Positions 1-4,579 of a stretch of 8,685 bases of DNA are shown here, piece by piece. The DNA lies in assembly GCA_028683995.1 (NCBI GenBank), contig JAQUGU010000063.1, positions 1-8,685 of the forward strand. The letters are read 5' to 3'. Position numbers and translations under genes: made by a program. The notes beneath the pieces were generated by a model, which saw only the letters and a program-made list of their open reading frames with translations, searched no databases and was not told the origin of the DNA. How positions within the stretch are numbered: position 1 is the stretch's first letter; each line of letters starts with the position of its first letter. The DNA comes from Syntrophomonadaceae bacterium. GTDB lineage: Bacteria; Bacillota; Syntrophomonadia; Syntrophomonadales; Syntrophomonadaceae.

Positions 1-2
1 AG

Positions 3-248
3 GGAAACCATTATGGCCAGGGGCGCTCTGGTAGCATTAAACCAGAGAAATCGCAAAAAGCATTAGAGCAGCCCAGGTCGGGTCCCAATGGTCAAGTCAA
101 TTCGTCGGCAGGTAAGAAGAATAAGGACGCTAAATCAAAAATGGAAGTGGATAAGAAAAAGACTAATAAAATAAAGTCCGAGCCACCAGGTCAGCAGAAG
201 AAGATTAAGCAGGATGAAAAGAACTCCAATAACAAGGGGAGAAGTTAG
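3..248 (+). CDS. 3' end of an unidentified gene with a lysine-rich C-terminal tail (partial)
   Basis: An open frame enters from the left edge and ends at TAG (246-248), giving 81 visible residues; the start lies outside the window. The visible part is hydrophilic and low in complexity, rich in Lys, Asn, Gln, Ser and Gly, with runs such as KKNKDAKSK, DKKKTNKIKS and GQQKKIKQDEKN, and no hydrophobic segment. Such tails are typically disordered. Similar basic, Asn/Gly/Lys-rich ends occur on some clostridial surface or anti-sigma (RsgI-type) proteins, but nothing visible here identifies the family. Its stop overlaps the stop of the convergent ytfJ-like gene by two bases (TAG at 246-248 against TAA on the minus strand at 247-245), and I see no terminator between them. 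The open frame and codon-like composition support coding, but the function is unknown. Confidence 0.5.
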   Translation, partial: GNHYGQGRSGSIKPEKSQKALEQPRSGPNGQVNSSAGKKNKDAKSKMEVDKKKTNKIKSEPPGQQKKIKQDEKNSNNKGRS

Positions 249-595
249 GAACTCTGGGGGTTACCAGGATTAGTGTTAATTGATGATAGAATCTCGGGGA
301 TTAGTGTGCTTATTTCTTGGAGATTGTTTTGCCCATCGAGTGAAAATATTCTTATCTCATCATCTCTAATGACAACCATAGCTACCGGAGTAACTTTCCC
401 TCCGGCACCAGCACCCGCACCCTTTGCCATTTCACTACCGGCAGAGCCGTTACCTGCTCCAAATGATATGCTTAAGAGGGGAATCAAAATAAAATTCCCC
501 GCTTCAATGGGCTTACCCATAATGGTTTCACTTTTAAAAAATACTTTTATCTTATCAAATAGTAATTCCAAATCGGATATCATACTAATCAACAT
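245..595 (-). CDS. ytfJ: GerW/YtfJ-family sporulation protein, short divergent form
   Basis: The 116-residue product has the GerW (YtfJ) pattern: GKPIEAGN (27-34), then a strand leading to SISFGAGNG, a Gly/Ala-rich segment (about 45-66), then VTPVAMVVIRDDEIRIFSLDG and an amphipathic C-terminal helix. Family members are made in sporulating cells, and in B. subtilis YtfJ is linked to spore germination; the biochemical role is unsettled. It is shorter than B. subtilis YtfJ (about 150 residues) and lacks the usual HPIEGLM-like N-terminus, so it is a divergent paralogue or reduced form. The start is uncertain: GGAGG (600-596) directly abuts the first ATG (595-593), leaving no spacer; TTG (codon 2) has a 3-nt spacer and ATG (codon 5, 583-581) a 12-nt spacer. 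The gene stands alone, convergent with the Lys-rich gene, with the repeat region upstream. Confidence 0.75.
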   Translation of the reverse strand: MLISMISDLELLFDKIKVFFKSETIMGKPIEAGNFILIPLLSISFGAGNGSAGSEMAKGAGAGAGGKVTPVAMVVIRDDEIRIFSLDGQNNLQEISTLIPEILSSINTNPGNPQSS

Positions 596-678
596 CCTCC
601 CAAACAGTTACTTAGTAGCCACACTCAACAACAAATTAAAATAGGGGCATCATTGAACAAACAATTTAGTGCTCGGCC

Positions 679-700
679 GGGCAGACACATGGGTCTGCCC
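679..700. repeat. 22-bp extragenic palindrome, copy A
   Basis: The arms GGGCAGAC (679-686) and GTCTGCCC (693-700) pair perfectly around ACATGG, whose central CATG is itself palindromic, so only one base pair in 11 is mismatched. The same 22 bases occur inverted at 6510-6531, and the shared stretch extends outward to TGTAGGGGC on one side. An alternative hairpin is possible between GGTCTG (692-697) and CAGACC (704-709). It is intergenic, far from any start codon, and has no T-run, so a mobile REP-like element fits better than a terminator. Confidence 0.8.
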
Positions 701-708
701 CTACAGAC

Positions 709-813
709 CTCACCCCTCACGCCTCATTCCTCACGCCTCACGCCTCGCCCCTTACCCCTCACGCCTCACGCCTCGCCCCTTACCCCTCACGCCTCACGCC
801 TTACCCCTTACTC
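709..813. repeat. Fifteen-copy heptanucleotide tandem array (CTCACGC type), element A
   Basis: Fifteen 7-bp units run without a gap or phase slip. In plus-strand order they are CTCACCC, CTCACGC, CTCATTC, CTCACGC, CTCACGC, CTCGCCC, CTTACCC, CTCACGC, CTCACGC, CTCGCCC, CTTACCC, CTCACGC, CTCACGC, CTTACCC, CTTACTC. A four-unit block (CTCACGC, CTCACGC, CTCGCCC, CTTACCC) is exactly duplicated at 730-757 and 758-785, and a third copy lacking one heptamer follows at 786-806, as expected from slippage or unequal exchange. The complementary strand reads G(G/C)GT(G/A)AG and has many GG runs. The array starts 8 bp from the palindrome at 679-700. Confidence 0.9.
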
Positions 814-887
814 TAGACATTTATCAAGTAACACACAACCACCAATAAAAATAGAATCCTGGGTGTTCCATGTAAATACAAACATAA

Positions 888-922
888 TCGCTATACCTCG
901 CGGATAACGCAAAATATAGCGA
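888..922. repeat. AT-rich inverted repeat downstream of flgJ
   Basis: The arms TCGCTATA (888-895) and TATAGCGA (915-922) are perfect 8-bp complements separated by 19 bp that include a small GCG/CGC pairing. It lies 41 bp past the flgJ stop on the flgJ strand and could end or stabilise that transcript, but no T-run follows in that direction. A role as terminator is therefore weak. Confidence 0.3.
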
Positions 923-962
923 ATTTATAAAGCCCAAAATAATCTTGTTTTAAGCCCTGGCT

Positions 963-1307
963 CTATATCTGACTTGTTAGCTGTTTATAAATGGCATCGG
1001 CAATACCCAGTGAACCAGTTTTGCTCACGGAACGGGCATATTCCGTATAGAGCATGGATTCAAAAGTATCGGTGGCGAAACTTTGCCCGCTAAATTCACC
1101 GCGAGGGATACTCTGGCGCATAGAGTCCAGCACCTTGTTTAAAAACACACTCTCCAATTCCTGACAAGCGGTATACAGCTTCTTATTATTCTTCTCATTA
1201 ATAGCGCTTTCCAAACAACGGGAAAAATCTTTTTTCCCCACTGTTTCTTCGTACGAAGGCGTTGCGGACATTATTTTCGGTGCAAAAGAAACGCTGTTAA
1301 CCATCAT
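963..1307 (-). CDS. flgJ: FlgJ-type flagellar rod-binding protein, single-domain
   Basis: The 114-residue product is essentially one FlgJ N-terminal (rod-binding) domain. Diagnostic stretches are the helix ACQELESVFLNKVLDSMRQS (about 47-66), then FESMLYTEYARSVSKTG and SLGIADAIYKQL at the C-terminus. In proteobacteria this domain caps the growing rod and is fused to a muramidase domain. Here the muramidase half is absent, as is usual in Firmicutes, so another enzyme must open the wall. The protein is expected to be exported through the flagellar type III apparatus. The chosen start is ATG at 1307-1305, 9 nt from the AGGAGG formed by the last codons of flgG; a second in-frame ATG follows at once. 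Only 6 bp separate it from the flgG stop, so the two genes are probably translationally coupled. Confidence 0.88.
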   Translation of the reverse strand: MMVNSVSFAPKIMSATPSYEETVGKKDFSRCLESAINEKNNKKLYTACQELESVFLNKVLDSMRQSIPRGEFSGQSFATDTFESMLYTEYARSVSKTGSLGIADAIYKQLTSQI

Positions 1308-1313
1308 AATCCA

Positions 1314-2108
1314 TTACCTCCTCAGGTTAGCCGCGGTCTGCAGCATTTCGTCGGAGGCCTGAATAAGCTTGGAATTAAACTCATAGGCTCTCTGAGCTGT
1401 TATCAGGTTAACCATTTCTTCAACCACCTGAACATTGGCCATTTCCAGGTAACCGGAATTAAGGGTAATGCTGCTATCGGATTCCGGTTCCCATTGTACC
1501 GCTTCACCCGAGTTAGCCGTGGCTTGATAAAGGTTTTTACCGATTCTCTGCAACCCGGCGGGATTACTGAATTTGAATATCTGTAAAGGTTCACCCGCAG
1601 TTTGCGGTTCGGTTGAACCAGGCAATATGAAACTAACAGTACCATCACTAGCTATGTTCACATCAGTAAAATTTTCCTCCAATGCTTCCGGACCCAGGTA
1701 TAAATAGCCATCAGCAGTAACCAATTGACCGGAGGCATCAATTTTTATGGCCCCATCTCTGGTATAAAGGGGTTCTTCATAGCCGGGTACCTGAATCGCA
1801 AAAAAACCTGTTCCGGTTCCACTTATAGCTACGTCCAGAGGGTTTTCGGTATGCTGAAGGTTTCCCTGAGCAAAGAGGGTATTAATGGCGGCAGGTCTGA
1901 CTCCCAGGCCAACAGCCAAACCTACTGGCTCGTTGCGGTTTTCATCTGCAGCCGGTCGTTTGATAGTCTGATAGAGTAAGTCTTGAAATTCAATTCTTTG
2001 TTTTTTAAATCCAATAGTGTTCACATTGGCCATATTATGAGCCAGGGTATCCGTGTTCAACTGCTGCGCGTGCATTCCGGTACTCGCAGTAAAAAGAGCC
2101 CTCATCAT
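1314..2108 (-). CDS. flgG: FlgG-type flagellar rod protein (FlhO/FlhP family)
   Basis: The 264 residues match the FlgG length (about 260). The N-terminal rod signature is ALFTASTGMHAQQLNTDTLA, then HNMANVNTIGFKKQ (about 4-36). The middle holds the LDVAISGTGFFAI-like core (DVAISGTGTGFFAIQVPG, about 93-110) and TRDGAIKIDASGQLVTADGY. The C-terminus has SGYLEMANVQVVEEMVNLIT and QRAYEFNSKLIQASDEML, the coiled helix of axial proteins. It would form the distal rod of the basal body after type III export. FlgF-like and Bacillus FlhO/FlhP proteins are close relatives, so the exact paralogue name is less certain than the family. The start is ATG at 2108-2106 with GAGGAGG 9 nt upstream; a second ATG follows immediately. 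The gene reads into flgJ. No flgF or hook genes are adjacent in this window. Confidence 0.88.
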   Translation of the reverse strand: MMRALFTASTGMHAQQLNTDTLAHNMANVNTIGFKKQRIEFQDLLYQTIKRPAADENRNEPVGLAVGLGVRPAAINTLFAQGNLQHTENPLDVAISGTGTGFFAIQVPGYEEPLYTRDGAIKIDASGQLVTADGYLYLGPEALEENFTDVNIASDGTVSFILPGSTEPQTAGEPLQIFKFSNPAGLQRIGKNLYQATANSGEAVQWEPESDSSITLNSGYLEMANVQVVEEMVNLITAQRAYEFNSKLIQASDEMLQTAANLRR

Positions 2109-2144
2109 ACTGCTGTTCCTCCTCTATTTATGAAACATTAATTT

Positions 2145-2199
2145 GGCGGTATTTCCGTCAATCAATACCGCCCGGGCTCCTCCAGTTGAGTCCAGCCCG
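2145..2199 (-). ncRNA. Two back-to-back stem-loops in the presumed flgG leader
   Basis: Read as minus-strand RNA, the first stem pairs CGGGCT (2199-2194) with AGCCCG (2178-2173). The second starts at the very next base and pairs GGCGGTATT (2172-2164) with AATACCGCC (2153-2145), 9 bp with a 10-nt loop. No base separates the stems, which would allow coaxial stacking. They end 36 nt before the flgG start codon. No U-run follows, so they are not plain terminators. I checked them by eye against c-di-GMP-I (GEMM), a riboswitch class common before flagellar genes, and against mini-ykkC, and neither fits. A cis-acting leader element is an inference. Confidence 0.4.
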
Positions 2200-2226
2200 A
2201 ATACGTGCTTAAGGTACTACGGAATA

Positions 2227-2254
2227 TTATCGTTTTGTTGGCCGAAAAGGTTTA
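2227..2254 (-). promoter_or_regulatory. Candidate sigma-28 (SigD)-like promoter for flgG-flgJ
   Basis: On the minus strand TAAA (2254-2251) is followed after 16 bp by AACGATAA (2234-2227). The flagellar sigma-D consensus in Bacillus is TAAA, about 15 bp, GCCGATAT; the match is exact at -35 and 5 of 8 at -10. The predicted transcript would start near 2219, giving a leader of about 110 nt that contains both stem-loops. The match is suggestive only. Confidence 0.3.
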
Positions 2255-2368
2255 GAGCAGGAGCAGGTAAAAACATGTCCCTATTTGCCATATTATTAAA
2301 ATATCTAATTAAATCTCTGTTTTTCGCATGAAATATTAAAAACCTTTCCCAGGTACAGTAGGCACATT

Positions 2369-2396
2369 TTGTTTACCCCTTTCATATATTAATAAT
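2369..2396 (+). promoter_or_regulatory. Weak sigma-A-like promoter candidate for ymxH
   Basis: TTGTTT (2369-2374), a 16-bp spacer and AATAAT (2391-2396) match the vegetative consensus at 3 of 6 and 5 of 6 positions. The start would fall near 2403, about 30 nt before the gene. A sporulation sigma factor cannot be excluded because CATATATT at 2383-2390 also resembles a sigma-E -10 box. Confidence 0.25.
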
Positions 2397-2432
2397 GTTC
2401 ACCGGTAGTACTTAAGTTAAAGGGGTGAGAAA

Positions 2433-2726
2433 ATGGTCAGAGTATCTGATTTGAAAGCCAAAGATGTGGTTAACATTCTGGACGGCAAAAAACTAGGTCA
2501 TATTTGCGACATTGAACTGGAACTGGAAATTGGCAAAGTAATTGCTATTATTGTTCCCGGGCGCTTGCGGGGATTTAGCATCTTTGCCAAACGCGAGGAG
2601 ATTGTTATACCCTGGAAAAAGATTATCCGTATAGGAAGAGATGTAATTCTGGTAGAGGTGCCAATAGTCCAGGAAATGGACGATTATAAGCGCAAAGAGT
2701 ACTTATTGGATGATGATAATTTCTAA
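2433..2726 (+). CDS. ymxH: YlmC/YmxH-family PRC-barrel sporulation protein
   Basis: The 97-residue product is a small PRC-barrel protein of the YlmC/YmxH family. VRVSDLKAKDVVNILDGKKL (2-21) forms the first strands, GHICDIELELEIGKVIAIIV (22-41) the middle, and FAKREEIVIPWKKIIRIGRD then VILVEVP the end. Family members are annotated as sporulation-associated, but the molecular function is not known; PRC barrels often bind protein partners or membranes. The start is fixed by AAAGGGGTGAG just upstream. In Bacillus the orthologue ylmC lies just before ylmD, and here pgeF/ylmD follows after nrdR and a minus-strand gene. Family assignment is firm; role is not. Confidence 0.85.
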   Translation: MVRVSDLKAKDVVNILDGKKLGHICDIELELEIGKVIAIIVPGRLRGFSIFAKREEIVIPWKKIIRIGRDVILVEVPIVQEMDDYKRKEYLLDDDNF

Positions 2727-2831
2727 ATTACTCCGGGAAGTTGAACAAATGACAGCTATTGTTCATAATAAGGGCAGACCCTGTGCGTTATATGTCACCT
2801 GCAATATTCTATGCCATGGGAGTGATGGAGC

Positions 2832-3284
2832 ATGCGCTGTCCTTATTGTCAGGATTATGAAAGCCGGGTAATAGATTCCAGATCCAGTGAAGATGGTTGT
2901 ACTATACGCCGTCGCCGCGAGTGTAGTACTTGTAAAAGGCGATTTACTACGTATGAGCGGGTGGAAGAAAGACCCTTGCTGGTGGTTAAAAATGGTGGGG
3001 AACGAGAACAGTTTAACCGAGAAAAAATCTTAAAGGGTATCAGCAAGGCCTGTGAAAAACGACCGGTAAGTTTGGAAGACATGGAAACCGTAGTAGCCGA
3101 CATCGAAAGGGAACTAAGAGACAATTTTGACCGGGAAGTGAGCAGCAAGGTTATTGGTGAAAAAATAATGGACAAGCTGCAAACCCTGGATGAGGTGGCT
3201 TATGTTCGCTTTGCCTCGGTTTACCGGCAGTTTGGCGATTTAAACAGTTTTATCAAGACTATTGAACAGTTAAAGAACAAATAA
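2832..3284 (+). CDS. nrdR: Transcriptional repressor NrdR
   Basis: The 150-residue product has the full NrdR layout. The zinc ribbon uses C3, C6, C31 and C34 (RCPYC and CSTCKRRF), and the intervening Arg-rich stretch IRRRREC contacts DNA. The ATP-cone domain follows (about 49-139) with VKNGGEREQFNREKILKGI and ERELRDNFDREVSSKVIGE, ending at VAYVRFASVYRQF. NrdR represses ribonucleotide reductase operons when its ATP-cone senses dATP/ATP. The length is normal for the family. The start ATG has GGGAG (2818-2822) 9 nt upstream. No nrd gene is in the window, so its targets lie elsewhere. It sits 105 bp after ymxH with no obvious terminator between, so read-through is likely. Confidence 0.96.
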   Translation: MRCPYCQDYESRVIDSRSSEDGCTIRRRRECSTCKRRFTTYERVEERPLLVVKNGGEREQFNREKILKGISKACEKRPVSLEDMETVVADIERELRDNFDREVSSKVIGEKIMDKLQTLDEVAYVRFASVYRQFGDLNSFIKTIEQLKNK

Positions 3285-3308
3285 TTTGCATGCAGGAAAG
3301 CAACTAAT

Positions 3309-3342
3309 TGTCTAGAGTGAGGGGTAAGGGGTGAGGGGTACC
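3309..3342 (+). repeat. Short heptamer array, element B
   Basis: After TGTCTA come GAGTGAG (3315-3321), GGGTAAG (3322-3328), GGGTGAG (3329-3335) and GGGTACC (3336-3342). The first 28 bases match the minus strand of element A (819-792) at 26 of 28 positions, including the non-repetitive TGTCTAGAG edge, so both copies share a defined boundary. No GGGCAGAC palindrome follows; instead comes a GC-rich stretch with CTACGC/GCGTGG complementarity (about 3346-3360). It lies between the convergent ends of nrdR and the DUF2007 gene, where no clean terminator is visible. Confidence 0.75.
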
Positions 3343-3399
3343 GCGCTACGCTTGCGTGGATTCCCCTACGGGTATCACAATTAAAGTTACCGCGGCCAA

Positions 3400-3699
3400 T
3401 TATAGGTCGGATTCCTCTACGGCTTGTTGCAGCAGGGTTCTGGCTTCCTCTACCAGGTCTGCGGGTACAGAAATCTGAACTTCCGCCATAGGCCCAATAC
3501 TAACGGGTAACTGCGGTATTTCCCGGCGCAGAATTCTGACCGGAATACCGTAAGATTTTAGCAAACTGCTAATAACCAAATCCTGTGGAGGGTAAACCTT
3601 TTCAATAGTAACCCAGGAGTCTGAGGTTGGCTTATTGCCGTGAGGGCAATCTTCCTTCTGGTACCTCCTGGCTAATTGCTGGTAACCGGGGTAAAACAT
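3400..3699 (-). CDS. DUF2007-like small protein (putative signal-transducing)
   Basis: The 99-residue product has a basic N-terminal tail (about 1-28, including RRYQKEDCPHGNK) followed by a compact domain. WVTIEKVYPPQDLVISSLLK, then SYGIPVRILRRE, and VQISVPADLVEEARTLLQQA match the DUF2007 pattern, a ferredoxin-like fold annotated as a putative prokaryotic signal transducer with no proven function. The start is supported by AGGAGGTGG (3714-3706). The gene is divergent from pgeF with a 53-bp gap and convergent with nrdR, so it interrupts the direction of the cluster and must have its own promoter. No membrane segment or signal peptide is seen. Confidence 0.7.
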   Translation of the reverse strand: MFYPGYQQLARRYQKEDCPHGNKPTSDSWVTIEKVYPPQDLVISSLLKSYGIPVRILRREIPQLPVSIGPMAEVQISVPADLVEEARTLLQQAVEESDL

Positions 3700-3723
3700 T
3701 AAATACCACCTCCTGTAGCTAAT

Positions 3724-3752
3724 ATTTTAAGCTAAAATGAAGGGAAGGACAA
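3724..3752 (-). promoter_or_regulatory. Sigma-A-like promoter for the DUF2007 gene, overlapping the pgeF ribosome binding site
   Basis: On the minus strand TTGTCC (3752-3747) is followed by a 17-bp spacer and TAAAAT (3729-3724), matching the vegetative consensus at 4 of 6 and 5 of 6. The start would lie near 3717, leaving an 18-nt leader that consists almost only of the ribosome binding site. The -35 box overlaps the pgeF ribosome binding site (GGAAGG, 3743-3748). An inverted repeat, TAGCT (3716-3720) and AGCTA (3730-3734), surrounds the -10 box and could be an operator. Confidence 0.45.
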
Positions 3753-4568
3753 ATGCCCAGCTTTACATGGATAAATAAAGATGGTATGCATTACATTACT
3801 TTGCCGCATTGGAACCAGCAAGGTGTCAGTGTGGCTTTCTCAGCCCGCCTTGGGGGAGTCAGCCAGGCTCCCTATAACTCTTTGAACATGGGCTTGCATG
3901 TCGGGGATAAGACGGATGATGTAATAGAAAATCGACACCGTTACCTGGATTTGTTCTCGTTTAATCCTGAAAACATGGTATGCTGCGAGCAGGTACACGG
4001 TAATTCCGTGGCTGTAGTGGGCAAAGAAGAGCAAGGTCGGGGGGCGCTGGACTTTAAAACTTCTATGTCCGGCTATGATGCTATGGTCTGTAGAACACCG
4101 GGTATTATGCTCACTACTTTTTATGCTGACTGTATTCCCATATACCTGTTTGACCCTTGCCAAAGGGTGGTGGCCATTGCCCATAGCGGGTGGAAGGGAA
4201 CGATGGGGCGTATTGCTACTCAGACTGTAAGGCTCATGCAAAGGGAATTCGGCTGTTCTCCTGAAAACACCGAAGTCTTTATTGGTCCGGGTATTGGTAG
4301 TTGCTGTTTTCATATTGGAGAGGAACTCAGTAAGCAAGTAAAGGAGGAGTTTCCCGGGTTACATGGAATACTTAACTATGAATTTAATGGGTGTACCTGG
4401 GATTTACAGCTTACCAACCGGCTGATGCTGCAGGATGAGGGCGTCAGGCCGGAAAACATTATTGATTGCGGACTGTGTACGGCCTGCAATTCGGAAGTGT
4501 TCTTTTCCTATCGCCGGGAGCAGGGGAAAACTGGCCGCATGGCCGCAGTTATTGGTTTAAATTATTGA
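3753..4568 (+). CDS. pgeF: PgeF (YlmD/YfiH), multicopper-laccase-fold purine nucleoside/peptidoglycan-editing enzyme
   Basis: The 271-residue product has the conserved metal site of the YfiH/YlmD family: H82 in CEQVHGNS, C127 in FYADCIPIYLFD and H144 in AIAHSGWKGT. GPGIGSCCFHIGEE (about 178-191) and CTACNSEVFFSYRREQGKTG (about 242-261) are further signatures. Family enzymes have been shown to act as purine nucleoside phosphorylase/deaminase and laccase, and E. coli YfiH (PgeF) prevents incorporation of L-Ser in place of L-Ala in peptidoglycan precursors. It is cytoplasmic. The start has GGAAGG 4 nt upstream. The orthologue ylmD precedes ylmE in Bacillus; here the two-component genes separate them. 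The response regulator starts 11 bp after its stop, so the two are probably co-transcribed. Confidence 0.93.
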   Translation: MPSFTWINKDGMHYITLPHWNQQGVSVAFSARLGGVSQAPYNSLNMGLHVGDKTDDVIENRHRYLDLFSFNPENMVCCEQVHGNSVAVVGKEEQGRGALDFKTSMSGYDAMVCRTPGIMLTTFYADCIPIYLFDPCQRVVAIAHSGWKGTMGRIATQTVRLMQREFGCSPENTEVFIGPGIGSCCFHIGEELSKQVKEEFPGLHGILNYEFNGCTWDLQLTNRLMLQDEGVRPENIIDCGLCTACNSEVFFSYRREQGKTGRMAAVIGLNY

Positions 4569-4579
4569 GGTGATATACC

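Larger units (their letters stand above)
596..962. other. Gene-free repeat region between ytfJ and flgJ
   Basis: This 367-bp gap holds, in order, the ytfJ ribosome binding site, a 22-bp near-perfect palindrome (679-700), an in-phase 7-bp tandem array (709-813) and a weak AT-rich inverted repeat (888-922). An 84-codon plus-strand frame (653-907) exists but is mostly translated repeat (Pro/Leu/Thr/His heptads) without a ribosome binding site, so I do not call it a gene. The gap lies upstream of ytfJ and downstream of flgJ. I see no clear terminator for the flg genes. Confidence 0.7.
2124..2291 (-). pseudogene. Possible small gene remnant upstream of flgG, interrupted by an amber codon
   Basis: On the minus strand an ATG frame (2291-2289) reads MANRDMFLPAPALNLFGQQ, then NDNIP, meets TAG at 2219-2217, and continues in the same frame for 30 codons (YLKHVFGLDSTGGARAVLI, then DGNTAKLMFHK) to TAG at 2126-2124. 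The second stop overlaps the GAGGAGG that serves flgG, the same stop/ribosome-binding-site overlap seen between flgG and flgJ, which is why a lost upstream gene is worth considering. There is no ribosome binding site before the first ATG, and I recognise no family. The second half coincides with the two stem-loops, so it may simply be structured non-coding RNA. A frame of this length with one stop can easily arise by chance. Confidence 0.22.
2109..2432. other. Divergent intergenic region between flgG and ymxH
   Basis: This 324-bp gap separates the divergent flgG and ymxH genes. On the flgG side it contains two adjacent stem-loops (2145-2199), a reading frame broken by one amber codon (2124-2291) and a sigma-28-like promoter match (2227-2254). 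On the ymxH side there is an AT-rich stretch with a weak sigma-A-like promoter (2369-2396) and the ribosome binding site AAAGGGGTGAG before 2433. A 62-codon plus-strand frame (2143-2331) has no ribosome binding site and is not called. Confidence 0.6.

Noticed and set aside
709..813. CRISPR array
   Set aside because: The units are 7 bp and contiguous, with no unique spacers and no cas genes nearby.
653..907. 84-codon plus-strand open frame through the heptamer array
   Set aside because: It is a translation of the repeat (His/Pro/Leu/Thr pattern), has no ribosome binding site and no resemblance to a known domain.
2217..2219. In-frame TAG read as pyrrolysine
   Set aside because: Nothing in the window (no pyl gene, no methylamine methyltransferase) supports readthrough; chance or decay is simpler. 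Kept only as a test to run.
2109..2260. c-di-GMP-I or mini-ykkC riboswitch before flgG
   Set aside because: The conserved cores of these classes (such as the GAAA-containing tract of GEMM, or ACGR loops in both mini-ykkC hairpins) are not present.
2143..2331. 62-codon plus-strand frame in the flgG-ymxH gap
   Set aside because: There is no ribosome binding site, the frame overlaps the stem-loops, and it has no recognisable domain.
3840..4337. 165-codon minus-strand frame inside pgeF
   Set aside because: It is a shadow of the well-supported pgeF frame, with no family match or ribosome binding site.
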